A stretch of 64,000 nt of DNA from NCBI RefSeq assembly GCF_001306175.1, contig NZ_LGKN01000009.1, forward strand, positions 124,001 to 188,000. The letters run 5' to 3'. Under the pieces are notes generated by a model that searched no databases, was not told the DNA's origin, and worked only from the letters and a program-made list of their open reading frames with translations. The position numbers and the translations under genes are program-made. This document shows, one piece after another, positions 16,949 to 25,608 of this stretch. The stretch's first letter is position 1. Each line of letters starts with the position of its first letter. The stretch is from Ardenticatena maritima. GTDB taxonomy: Bacteria > Chloroflexota > Anaerolineae > Ardenticatenales > Ardenticatenaceae.

Positions 16949-16977
16949 TCGCATTTCTGCGCCACATTTCGTACACT
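16949..16977 (+). promoter_or_regulatory. Possible activator-dependent promoter of the glpF-dha-glp operon
   Basis: A weak -35 TCGCAT (16949-16954), 17-base spacer and -10 TACACT (16972-16977). The poor -35 and the upstream palindromes fit a sigma-70 promoter that needs an activator. The leader would be about 177 bases. Confidence 0.4.
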
Positions 16978-17160
16978 GGAAAACGTGCCGGTTGTCTTGC
17001 CGTCCTCTTGTTCTCTCATGTGCCGCACACAATCCACCAGCCGCTCAAACGCGAAAGGGGGTGATGCCGCCCTGCCAACAACGGAGTTGTGAGTTGCACA
17101 CACGCGTTGTGCCGCTTGTCCTTCTACTCGATCAACTGCGAAAAATGGAGGAGGGTTCTC

Positions 17161-17874
17161 ATGAACGTCTATTTGGCCGAACTGATCGGCACCATGATTC
17201 TCATCATCCTCGGTGACGGCGTCGTGGCGAACGTGGTGCTCAACAAATCCAAAGGGCAAAATTCAGGCTGGATTGTCATTACCACAGGCTGGGGTTTGGC
17301 GGTCGCCGTCGCCGTCTATGCTGTGGGGTGGATTAGTGGTGCGCACATCAACCCCGCTGTGACGGTGGGGCTGGCCGCCATCGGGCAGTTTGATTGGGGC
17401 ATGGTGCCCGGCTACATCATCGCGCAGATTGTGGGCGCGTTCCTCGGCGCGGTCATCGTCTGGCTGGCGTATTTGCCCCACTGGGAAGCGACCGAAGACC
17501 CCGGCGCGAAACTGGCTGTCTTCTCAACCGGTCCCGCCATCCGCAACACAGCCGCGAACTTCATCACAGAAGTCATCGGCACGGCGGTGCTGGTGGGCGG
17601 CGTGCTCTGGATTGGCAACGCCAACAACGGCATCGGCAACGGGCTCGGTCCGCTGTTGGTCGGTTTCCTCGTGTGGAGCATCGGTCTCTCGCTTGGTGGT
17701 CCCACCGGCTACGCCATCAACCCCGCCCGCGACCTTGGCCCACGCATTGCCCACCAACTGCTCCCCATTCCAGGCAAAGGCGATTCGGATTGGGCGTATG
17801 GCTGGATTCCGGTCGTCGCGCCCATTGTTGGCGGGGTGATTGGTGCGCTGTTCTACAACATTTTCTGGCCGTAA
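17161..17874 (+). CDS. glpF: Glycerol facilitator (aquaglyceroporin)
   Basis: This 237-residue MIP-family channel lets glycerol diffuse across the inner membrane. Both half-helix NPA motifs are present: SGAHINPAVT (about 60-69) and GYAINPARDLGPR (about 185-197). The Asp directly after the second NPAR is a mark of glycerol-transporting members rather than water-only channels. Six hydrophobic helices are visible. The ATG at 17161 is preceded by GGAGGAGGG. It is the first gene of the eight-gene glycerol/DHA operon and feeds both GlpK and the rest of the pathway. Confidence 0.93.
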   Translation: MNVYLAELIGTMILIILGDGVVANVVLNKSKGQNSGWIVITTGWGLAVAVAVYAVGWISGAHINPAVTVGLAAIGQFDWGMVPGYIIAQIVGAFLGAVIVWLAYLPHWEATEDPGAKLAVFSTGPAIRNTAANFITEVIGTAVLVGGVLWIGNANNGIGNGLGPLLVGFLVWSIGLSLGGPTGYAINPARDLGPRIAHQLLPIPGKGDSDWAYGWIPVVAPIVGGVIGALFYNIFWP

Positions 17875-17945
17875 TCGTGCGTCCATCCGCGCGCCTCTTC
17901 CCCCTATGAAGGGACGCGCCCCCAATCAACATCAGGAGGCCCCCC

Positions 17946-19052
17946 ATGAAAAAACTCATCAACAAGGTCGAAAATGTGGTGCGTGAAAGCCTTGAAGGCA
18001 TGGCGCTGGCGCACAGCGACCTGATTCGCGTCCACTTCGACCCCACCTTTGTGTATCGCGCGGACGCCCCCGTCGCCAACAAAGTCGCCGTCATCTCCGG
18101 CGGTGGGAGTGGGCACGAACCCATGCATGGCGGTTTCGTGGGCGTCGGCATGCTCGACGCGGCATGCCCCGGCGAAGTCTTCACATCCCCCACCCCCGAC
18201 CAAATGCTGGAAGCCGCCCGCACGGTCAACAGCGGCGCAGGGGTGCTCTACATCGTCAAAAACTACACGGGCGACGTGATGAACTTTGAAATGGCGGCGG
18301 AGTTGGCCGCATCCGAGGGCATCCCTGTGCAAAATATCCTCATTGACGACGACGTTGCCGTGAAAGACAGCCTCTACACCGCCGGGCGGCGTGGTGTCGG
18401 CACAACGGTGCTTGCCGAAAAAATTGTGGGCGCCGCCGCAGAAGAAGGGCGCGACCTGAAAGCCCTCGCCGACCTCTGTCGGCGCGTCAACATCAATGGG
18501 CGCAGTATGGGCATGGCGCTCACATCCTGCACCGTGCCTGCCAAAGGCTCGCCCACGTTTGAACTGGGCGACGACGAAATGGAAATCGGTATCGGCATTC
18601 ACGGCGAACCGGGGCGCGAGCGCATGAAGCTGAAAAGCGCCGATGAAATCACCGAAATGCTGGCGCTCGCCATCATCGAAGACGACGCCTACACCCGCAC
18701 CGTCCGCGAATTCGACCTGGACAAGGGGACGTGGGTTGACGTCGAACTCACTGACCCGCCCTTCCAGCCGGGCGACAATGTGCTGGCGTTTGTCAACAGC
18801 ATGGGCGGCACCCCTGTTTCTGAACTCTACATCGTGTACCGCAAGTTGCACGAAATCTGCGAGAAGAAGGGGCTGCGCATCGTCCGCAACCTTGTCGGCG
18901 CTTACATCACCTCGCTCGAAATGCAAGGCGTCTCCATCACGCTCTTGCGTATGGACGATGAGATGATTCGCCTGTGGGACGCCCCCGTCAACACCCCCGC
19001 CCTGCGCTGGGGTCCCGGAAGCACCGCCGCCCTGAGCAAACCGCTGGCGTAG
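17946..19052 (+). CDS. dhaK: PTS-dependent dihydroxyacetone kinase, substrate-binding subunit DhaK
   Basis: This 368-residue protein binds dihydroxyacetone covalently as a hemiaminal and presents it to DhaL-ADP. The active-site residues are clear: GGGSGHEP with His57, NYTGD with Asp110, and GIGIHGEPG with His219, the residue that binds the substrate carbonyl. Its length is close to the 356 residues of E. coli DhaK. The gene is followed 14 bases later by dhaL, each with its own ribosome site. It may also report substrate status to the regulator, as in E. coli. Confidence 0.95.
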   Translation: MKKLINKVENVVRESLEGMALAHSDLIRVHFDPTFVYRADAPVANKVAVISGGGSGHEPMHGGFVGVGMLDAACPGEVFTSPTPDQMLEAARTVNSGAGVLYIVKNYTGDVMNFEMAAELAASEGIPVQNILIDDDVAVKDSLYTAGRRGVGTTVLAEKIVGAAAEEGRDLKALADLCRRVNINGRSMGMALTSCTVPAKGSPTFELGDDEMEIGIGIHGEPGRERMKLKSADEITEMLALAIIEDDAYTRTVREFDLDKGTWVDVELTDPPFQPGDNVLAFVNSMGGTPVSELYIVYRKLHEICEKKGLRIVRNLVGAYITSLEMQGVSITLLRMDDEMIRLWDAPVNTPALRWGPGSTAALSKPLA

Positions 19053-19066
19053 AGAAGGAGCACACT

Positions 19067-19705
19067 ATGACGTTGACCAAAACCGACGTACTCGCCTGGC
19101 TGAAACGTGTCGCCGAGGTCATTGCCGAAAACAAGGAGTACCTGACCCAACTCGACGCCGCCATTGGCGACGCCGACCACGGCATCAACATGGATCGCGG
19201 CTTCCAGCGGGTTATGAGCCAACTCCCCACGGTGGAAGACAAAGACATCGGCACCATCCTGAAAACCACCGGCATGGCGCTCCTCTCCAGCGTTGGGGGG
19301 GCTGGGGGACCACTCTACGGCACGTTCTTCATGCGCATGGGCATGGCTGTTGCCGGCAAAGAAGAACTTTCACCCGAAGAAGTCCTGACCATGCTCAAAG
19401 CCGGCCTGGATGGCGTTGTGCAACGCGGCAAAGCCGAAGTGGGCGACAAAACCATGGTTGACACGCTGACGCCCGCCATCCGCACGCTGGAAGACGCCCT
19501 CGCCGCCGGACACCAATTCGACGACGCGCTCGACCGCATGGTCGCCGCCGCCGAAGAAGGCATGAAAGCCACCATTCCGCTGGTGGCACGCAAAGGGCGC
19601 GCCAGCTATCTCGGTCAACGGAGCGCCGGGCATCAAGACCCTGGGGCAACATCGTCCTATCTCATCCTGGCGACGCTGCGCGACACGTTCAAATCACGCG
19701 AGTAA
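19067..19705 (+). CDS. dhaL: Dihydroxyacetone kinase ADP-binding subunit DhaL
   Basis: This 212-residue all-helical protein holds ADP/ATP as a permanent cofactor and passes the phosphate to DhaK-bound dihydroxyacetone. The Mg-binding trio D30, D35 and D37 in the IGDADHG motif matches E. coli numbering exactly, and GGAGGPLYG and GRASYLGQRSAGHQDPGA loops are present. GAAGGAG precedes the ATG. In the PTS-dependent system the bound ADP is rephosphorylated by DhaM, encoded five genes downstream, rather than exchanged. Confidence 0.95.
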   Translation: MTLTKTDVLAWLKRVAEVIAENKEYLTQLDAAIGDADHGINMDRGFQRVMSQLPTVEDKDIGTILKTTGMALLSSVGGAGGPLYGTFFMRMGMAVAGKEELSPEEVLTMLKAGLDGVVQRGKAEVGDKTMVDTLTPAIRTLEDALAAGHQFDDALDRMVAAAEEGMKATIPLVARKGRASYLGQRSAGHQDPGATSSYLILATLRDTFKSRE

Positions 19706-19749
19706 GCGGCAAATCCTACCAACCAGCACCATGACCAAAGGAGGTCAAC

Positions 19750-21267
19750 ATGAGTAAGTATGTCGGGGCAATTGACCAGGGCACAACCAGCACCCGCTTC
19801 ATGGTCTTCGACCACAGCGGGCTGGAAGTTGCCAAGCACCAGCTCGAACACGAGCAAATCTACCCGCAGGCGGGCTGGGTTGAACACGACCCGCTGGAAA
19901 TCTGGGCACGCACGCAGGACGTCATCAAGGGCGCCATGCAAAAAGCCGGCCTGGACGCCTCGCAACTGGTCGCTATCGGCGTGACCAACCAGCGCGAGAC
20001 AACCGTTGTCTGGAACAAGCAGACCGGCAAGCCCTACTACAACGCCATCGTCTGGCAAGATACGCGCACCGACCGCATCTGCAACCAGCTGGAACGCGAC
20101 GGGCTCGCCGACCTCTTCCGCCGCAAAACCGGCTTGCCCATCGCCACCTACTTCTCCGGTCCCAAAATCAAGTGGATTTTGGACAATGTGGAAGGCGTGC
20201 GCGAAGCCGCCGAACGTGGCGACGCCCTCTTTGGCAACATTGACACCTGGATTATCTGGAACCTCACCGGCGGTCCCAACGGCGGCAAACACATCACCGA
20301 CGTGACCAACGCCAGCCGCACCATGCTCATGAACCTGGAAACACTCGACTGGGACGATGAACTTCTGCGCATTCTGGGTATCCCGCGCCAAATGCTGCCC
20401 GAAATCCGCCCATCGAGCGACCCCAGCATCTACGGCATGACTGCCGCGAATGGTCCGTTCGGCGCTGAAATCCCCGTTTGTGGCGACCTCGGCGACCAGC
20501 AAGCCGCCACGGTGGGGCAAACCTGCTTCGACGTGGGCGAAGCCAAGAACACCTACGGCACCGGCTGTTTCATGCTGCTCAACACCGGCACCGAAATTGT
20601 GCCCAGCAAGAGCGGCTTGCTCACCACCGTCTGCTACAAATTCGGCGACGAACCCGCCGTGTACGCGCTGGAAGGCTCCATCGCCATCACCGGCGCGCTC
20701 GTGCAATGGCTGCGCGACAACCTGGACTTCTTCGACTTCTCGCACCACATTGAAGACTACGCCCGCACTGTCGAGGATAACGGCGGCGTCTACTTCGTGC
20801 CCGCCTTCTCCGGCTTGTTCGCCCCCTACTGGCGCAGTGACGCCCGCGGCGTCATCGTCGGGCTGACCCGCTACGCCAACAAGGGGCACATCTGCCGCGC
20901 CGCGCTCGAAGCCACCGCCTACCAGACGCGCGAAGTGCTGGACGCCATGAAAGCCGACTCCGGCGTAGACCTGGCCGCGCTGAAAGTGGACGGGGGCATG
21001 GTTTACAACGAACTGCTCATGCAATTCCAGGCCGACATCCTCAACGTGCCGGTCGTGCGCCCGCAAGTCGCCGAAACCACCTCACTGGGGGCGGCGTATG
21101 CCGCCGGTCTGGCGGTTGGCTTCTGGTCGAACCTGGACGACTTGCGCCAAAACTGGCAAGTGGATAAAACCTGGACTCCCGCCATGGACGCCGAGAAACG
21201 CGAAAAACTCTATCGCGATTGGAAACGCGCCGTCGAGCGCACATTCGGGTGGGTTGAACAGGACTGA
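19750..21267 (+). CDS. glpK: Glycerol kinase
   Basis: This 505-residue FGGY-family enzyme makes glycerol-3-phosphate from glycerol and ATP. The N-terminal [16 protein letters not shown] phosphate loop, the NQRETTVVW and [13 protein letters not shown] motifs and the [14 protein letters not shown] segment are typical of GlpK. The length matches the family (about 500). AGGAGG precedes the ATG. It is placed between dhaL and glpA, so glycerol can flow to G3P and then to DHAP through GlpABC. Two stable hairpins follow it, before glpA. Confidence 0.95.
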   Translation: MSKYVGAIDQGTTSTRFMVFDHSGLEVAKHQLEHEQIYPQAGWVEHDPLEIWARTQDVIKGAMQKAGLDASQLVAIGVTNQRETTVVWNKQTGKPYYNAIVWQDTRTDRICNQLERDGLADLFRRKTGLPIATYFSGPKIKWILDNVEGVREAAERGDALFGNIDTWIIWNLTGGPNGGKHITDVTNASRTMLMNLETLDWDDELLRILGIPRQMLPEIRPSSDPSIYGMTAANGPFGAEIPVCGDLGDQQAATVGQTCFDVGEAKNTYGTGCFMLLNTGTEIVPSKSGLLTTVCYKFGDEPAVYALEGSIAITGALVQWLRDNLDFFDFSHHIEDYARTVEDNGGVYFVPAFSGLFAPYWRSDARGVIVGLTRYANKGHICRAALEATAYQTREVLDAMKADSGVDLAALKVDGGMVYNELLMQFQADILNVPVVRPQVAETTSLGAAYAAGLAVGFWSNLDDLRQNWQVDKTWTPAMDAEKREKLYRDWKRAVERTFGWVEQD

Positions 21268-21278
21268 GCGGCGCAACT

Positions 21279-21357
21279 GTGGGGGAGCGCGCACCGTCGC
21301 TCCCCCACTCTCCACGACCCGACACCTGCGCCAAAAGGTCTTGGCTCGTGGAGAGTG
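21279..21357 (+). other. Double hairpin between glpK and glpA
   Basis: Two long stems stand in the 133-base gap: GTGGGGGAGCG/CGCTCCCCCAC (21279-21289 with 21298-21308) and CACTCTCCACGA/TCGTGGAGAGTG (21306-21317 with 21346-21357). They share three bases, so both cannot be fully formed at once. No T run follows, so this is not an intrinsic terminator. It could protect the upstream message end or lower expression of glpABC. Confidence 0.6.
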
Positions 21358-21400
21358 AAGAGTGGCAATCAACCAACCAAAGGGACATGCCGAGGAAACC

Positions 21401-23020
21401 ATGCGGACAGTTCAAACCGAAGTGCTTGTCATTGGGGGTGGCGCAACCGGCGCCGGCATCATTCGCGACCTCGCCATGCGCGGCTTCGACGCCATCCTTG
21501 TCGAAAAGCGCGACCTGACGCACGGCACTACCGGACGCTACCACGGGCTTTTGCACAGCGGCGGGCGCTACGCCGTCAAAGACCCCAAAGCGGCGGTCGA
21601 ATGCATCGAAGAAAACCGCATTTTGCGGCGCATCATGCCCCACTGCCTGGAAGACACCGGCGGCTTTTTCGTCGTCACCCCGTGGGACGACCCCGACTTC
21701 GGCGACACCTTCATGGAAGGGTGCCGCAAGGCGGGCATTCCTGTGGAAGAAATCAGCGTCGCCCAAATGCTGCGCGAAGAACCGCTCCTCAACCCCAACA
21801 TCTCGCGCTGTTTCCGCGTGCCCGACGCCGCCGCCGACTCATTCCTGGCAACGCGCCTCAACGCCGAATCGGCGCGCGAATACGGCGCACACATCTGGAC
21901 GTACCACGAAGTGCGCGACCTGATGATGGACGGGCAACGCGTCATCGGCGCCGTCTGCCACGACCTGGTGCGCGATGAAGAAGTGCGCATCTACGCCGAC
22001 ATGGTGGTCAACGCCGCCGGGGCGTGGGCGGGCAAAATCGCCGCCATGGCGGGGCTGGACGTCCACATCACCCCCGGCAAAGGCGTCATGGTCGCCATCA
22101 ACCACCGCGTGCTCAATACCGTCGTCAACCGGTGCAAAATGCCGTCCGACGGGGACATCATCGTCCCCATCCACACGGTCGCCGTCATTGGTACCACCGA
22201 CGTCAAAGTCAGCGACCCCGAACACTTCGCCATCGAACCCTGGGAAATCGAACTCATGCTGGACGAGGGCGAAAAATTGGTGCCCGGCGTCAAAAACATG
22301 CGCATTTTGCGCGCCTGGGCGGGCGTGCGCCCACTCTACCAGGAAACCAAAGCGGTGGATACGCGCGACATCACTCGCGCCTACACCCTGCTGGACCACG
22401 AAACGCGCGACGGCGTCAGCGGCATCATCACCATGACCGGCGGGAAATGGACCACCTACCGCCAAATGGCGCAAGTGACCGTTGACCGTGTCTGCGAAAA
22501 ATTCGGCGTCCAACGCGAATGCCGCACCCACCTTGAACCGCTGCCCGGTGCGGAAAAGCACGGCGGCTACCACTGGCTGGGCGCACGTTTCGCCGACGTG
22601 GAACGCCGCCAAGCCTACGGCGACCTCATCTGCGAATGCGAACTCGCCACCCGTGAAGACGTGGAACGCGCCATCGTCCAAGGCGACGCCAAAACCATTG
22701 ACGATATTCGGCGCATGGTGCGGCTCGGTATGGGACCCTGCCAGGGCGGCTTCTGCACGTTCCGCGCCGTGGGGTTGCTGCACCGCCTGCGCCACCCCGA
22801 CGTGGAAGACGCCAACGCCGCCCTGCGCGATTTTCTGCAAGAACGCTGGAAAGGGCTGTTGCCCATTCTCTGGGGGCAACAACTGCGCCAGGAGCGCCTG
22901 GATGAACTCATCTACCTGAGCGTGCTCAACGTTGACCACTTGCCGGGTCCCAAAGCCACACCTCTGGCGCCCGTCATGTACGACCCGCCAACCGGCGAAG
23001 AACCGCAAGCACGTGTCTGA
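21401..23020 (+). CDS. glpA: Anaerobic-type glycerol-3-phosphate dehydrogenase, subunit A
   Basis: This 539-residue flavoprotein oxidises glycerol-3-phosphate to DHAP. The N-terminal FAD site VIGGGATGAGIIRDLAMRG, the HGTTGRYHGLLHSGGRY segment and WAGVRPLY are seen. The C-terminal BFD-like 2Fe-2S domain (about 428-490) has CECE and GPCQGGFC cysteines, a mark of GlpA rather than GlpD. ATG at 21401 with GAGG upstream; an in-frame GTG at 21362 lacks a ribosome site. It is followed by glpB and glpC, giving the full three-subunit complex. Confidence 0.93.
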   Translation: MRTVQTEVLVIGGGATGAGIIRDLAMRGFDAILVEKRDLTHGTTGRYHGLLHSGGRYAVKDPKAAVECIEENRILRRIMPHCLEDTGGFFVVTPWDDPDFGDTFMEGCRKAGIPVEEISVAQMLREEPLLNPNISRCFRVPDAAADSFLATRLNAESAREYGAHIWTYHEVRDLMMDGQRVIGAVCHDLVRDEEVRIYADMVVNAAGAWAGKIAAMAGLDVHITPGKGVMVAINHRVLNTVVNRCKMPSDGDIIVPIHTVAVIGTTDVKVSDPEHFAIEPWEIELMLDEGEKLVPGVKNMRILRAWAGVRPLYQETKAVDTRDITRAYTLLDHETRDGVSGIITMTGGKWTTYRQMAQVTVDRVCEKFGVQRECRTHLEPLPGAEKHGGYHWLGARFADVERRQAYGDLICECELATREDVERAIVQGDAKTIDDIRRMVRLGMGPCQGGFCTFRAVGLLHRLRHPDVEDANAALRDFLQERWKGLLPILWGQQLRQERLDELIYLSVLNVDHLPGPKATPLAPVMYDPPTGEEPQARV

Positions 23021-23048
23021 AGAACCAATCAAACTGGATGAACGAAGC

Positions 23049-24344
23049 ATGCCTATGAACAGCAACCCGGACGTGATTGTCATCGGAGCAGGTCTCAGTG
23101 GGCTTACCGCCGCCTGGCAACTGGCGCAACGCGGGCATCGCGTGCGCGTCGTCACCAAAGGCTGGGGCGCAACCCACTGGCACAGCGGCTGCATTGACGT
23201 GCTCGGCTACCATCCCATCGAATCCGATACACCCGTCGCAACACCACGCGACGCCGTCGCCGACCTCATCGCCGCCCAACCACACCACCCCTACGCACTG
23301 GTAGGGCTGGATGGGCTCGCCGCGGCACTCGACGCCTTCGCCACCCTCTGCCGTGACGCCGGTTACCCGCTCCACGGCACGCTTGACCGACAATGGCTTC
23401 TGCCCTCGGCGGTGGGGGCTTTTCGTCCTACCTGCCTCGCGCCTGAGACCATGATTGCCGGCGACCTGACGCGCCATGACACCGAACCAATGCTCATTGT
23501 CGGCTTCGAGCGCCTGAACGACTTTTACCCTGAATTGATTGCCGACAACCTCATCAAACAAGGGCACCTGGCGCGGGGCACACTTGTTGACACCCCCACC
23601 TTGCGCCGCCAAAAAATCGTCAACACGCTGGTACTCGCGCGGCTCTTCGAGCAAGCCGCCTTTCGCGCGGAATTCATCGCCGCCGTCAAGCCCAAACTGG
23701 GCAAGGCGCAACGCATCGGTGTTCCTGCTGTGCTGGGCTTTGAGAACGCCATCGCCATCAAAAACGAACTGGAAGCCGCCTTCGAGCGCCCCATTTTTGA
23801 GATTCCCACCGTGCCGCCCTCTGTGCCCGGCATGCGGTTGCACCGCATTCTGACGCGCGCGATTGAACGCGCAGGGGGCGACATTCGCACCGGCATGCAG
23901 GTCGTCGCCGCCGACGCCGAAGGCGACCGCGCCACCACCATTTGGAGCGAAGCCGCCGCGCGCCGAGTGCCGCACCACGCCGAGGTGTTCGTGCTGGCAA
24001 CGGGGGGCATTCTGGGCGGGGGCATCACCACCACCTACACGGGCGACGTGCGCGAAGTGGTGTTTGGATTGCCCGTGAACGCGCCCACCGACCGCATGGC
24101 GTGGCTGCACCGCGATTTTCTGGACGCGCGCGGGCATCCCATCTTCCGCGCCGGTTTGCAGGTGGATACAGCCTTCCGCCCGCTTGCGGACGGCGCGCCG
24201 CGCTACGCCAACGTCCACGCCATCGGCACCACACTCGACGCCTGCGAACCCCTGCGCGAACGCTCGTTTGAAGGCATCGCCCTGGCAACCGGCTTTGCCG
24301 TTGCCCACCACGTCCAACTTGCCAACCATTCAACATCCGCCTGA
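23049..24344 (+). CDS. glpB: Anaerobic glycerol-3-phosphate dehydrogenase, subunit B
   Basis: This 431-residue flavoprotein has an N-terminal dinucleotide fold (DVIVIGAGLSGLTAAWQLAQRG) and a KGWGATHWHSGCIDVLGY segment typical of GlpB. GlpB transfers electrons from GlpA to the membrane subunit GlpC. The start is ambiguous between ATG at 23049 and ATG at 23055, with only a weak ribosome site. It lies 28 bases after glpA, and its last codons contain the ribosome site of glpC. The assignment is supported by position between glpA and glpC. Confidence 0.88.
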   Translation: MPMNSNPDVIVIGAGLSGLTAAWQLAQRGHRVRVVTKGWGATHWHSGCIDVLGYHPIESDTPVATPRDAVADLIAAQPHHPYALVGLDGLAAALDAFATLCRDAGYPLHGTLDRQWLLPSAVGAFRPTCLAPETMIAGDLTRHDTEPMLIVGFERLNDFYPELIADNLIKQGHLARGTLVDTPTLRRQKIVNTLVLARLFEQAAFRAEFIAAVKPKLGKAQRIGVPAVLGFENAIAIKNELEAAFERPIFEIPTVPPSVPGMRLHRILTRAIERAGGDIRTGMQVVAADAEGDRATTIWSEAAARRVPHHAEVFVLATGGILGGGITTTYTGDVREVVFGLPVNAPTDRMAWLHRDFLDARGHPIFRAGLQVDTAFRPLADGAPRYANVHAIGTTLDACEPLRERSFEGIALATGFAVAHHVQLANHSTSA

Positions 24345-24351
24345 GGCTGCT

Positions 24352-25599
24352 ATGTTCGTCGAACAAACGCTCGACAACTGTATCAAGTGCAACATCTGTG
24401 TAACCGAATGCCCGGTGGCGGCGGTCACCGACAAATTCCCCGGTCCCAAGTACGAAGGACCGCAAGCCGCCCGCTTCCGCCAACCGAACCAACCGCTCAC
24501 CGACGCATCGGTGGACTATTGCAGCGGCTGCCGCGTCTGCAACATGGTCTGCCCCACGGGCGTGCGCATCGCCGAAATCAACGCCCGCGCCCGCGCCGAC
24601 ATGGTGCGCAAAGGGGCGTTCGGCTGGCGCGCACGGCTGCGCAACAACTTGCTGGCGCGCTCCGAATTGCTGGGCAAAATCGGGCAACCGATTGCCCCGC
24701 TGGCAAACGCCCTTCTGCAAAATCCGTTGGGGCGCTTGGCGGCGGAACTCACGCTTGGCATCGCCCGCCATGCCCCCCTGCCCGCGTTCAGCCGCGAACG
24801 CTTTACCGCCTGGTATCGCGCGCATCAGGCGACAAGCGCCCCCAAGGGCAAGGTCGTGTACTTCCACGGCTGTTCAACAGAGTACTACGAGCCGCGTGTG
24901 GGACGCGCCGCTGTGCGTGTGCTGGAAGCCAACGGCTTTGAAGTCATCATCCCGCCCCAAAACTGTTGCGGCTTGCCACTCCTTTCCAACGGCGAATTCG
25001 ACGCCGCCCGCGGCTACCACCGCCGCAACGTCAACTCGCTGGTCGAATACGCCCGCCAGGGCATTCCCATCGTGGGGACATCCACCAGTTGCACGCTGAC
25101 GCTCAAAGAAGAAGCACCCGAACTGCTGGACGCCTTTGATGAAGAGAGCCGCCTGGTGGCGGAGCAGACGTTCGACCTGAGCGAATTTTTGCTGAACCTG
25201 CACGCACGCGGTGAACTCAACACCGAATTTCGCCCCATCACCTTGCGGGCGGTCTATCACCCACCATGCCAGTATCGCGCCCACCGCGTGGGACGCCCTT
25301 CACTCGAACTCCTGCGCCTCATTCCGGGGCTGGACATTGTGGAAAGCCAGGCCGCTTGTTGCGGCATCGCCGGCACATACGGCTTCAAAGCCGAAAAATA
25401 CGAGATTGCCATGCAGGTAGGGCAACCACTGTTCGACCTGGTGCGTGCCACCGGCGGCCCCATCGCCATTTGCGACAGCGAAACGTGCCGCTGGCAAATC
25501 ACGCACGGGAGCGGCGTGCCTTCTGTGCATCCCATCGAACTGCTGGCGCTGGCGTACGGCTACGAACCCGAAGGCGTGCTCAGTCAACTCAACTTGTGA
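24352..25599 (+). CDS. glpC: Anaerobic glycerol-3-phosphate dehydrogenase, iron-sulfur subunit C
   Basis: This 415-residue protein has two N-terminal 4Fe-4S motifs (CIKCNICVTECP at about 10-21 and CSGCRVCNMVCP at about 59-70) and two CCG domains (PPQNCCGLPL at about 203 and QAACCGIAGTYG at about 337), as in GlpC and other heterodisulfide-reductase-like subunits. It anchors GlpAB at the membrane and passes electrons to quinone. The ribosome site TGAGG overlaps the stop of glpB. Confidence 0.92.
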   Translation: MFVEQTLDNCIKCNICVTECPVAAVTDKFPGPKYEGPQAARFRQPNQPLTDASVDYCSGCRVCNMVCPTGVRIAEINARARADMVRKGAFGWRARLRNNLLARSELLGKIGQPIAPLANALLQNPLGRLAAELTLGIARHAPLPAFSRERFTAWYRAHQATSAPKGKVVYFHGCSTEYYEPRVGRAAVRVLEANGFEVIIPPQNCCGLPLLSNGEFDAARGYHRRNVNSLVEYARQGIPIVGTSTSCTLTLKEEAPELLDAFDEESRLVAEQTFDLSEFLLNLHARGELNTEFRPITLRAVYHPPCQYRAHRVGRPSLELLRLIPGLDIVESQAACCGIAGTYGFKAEKYEIAMQVGQPLFDLVRATGGPIAICDSETCRWQITHGSGVPSVHPIELLALAYGYEPEGVLSQLNL

Positions 25600-25608
25600 G
25601 AAAACATC

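Noticed and set aside
19657-21066. 469-codon open frame on the minus strand across glpK
   Set aside because: It is antisense to a complete glycerol kinase, has no ribosome site or recognisable domain, and reflects GC-rich codon bias.
21839-24329. Two 451-codon minus-strand open frames across glpA and glpB
   Set aside because: Both oppose well-supported flavoprotein genes and encode His/Val/Gly-rich sequence without any family motif.
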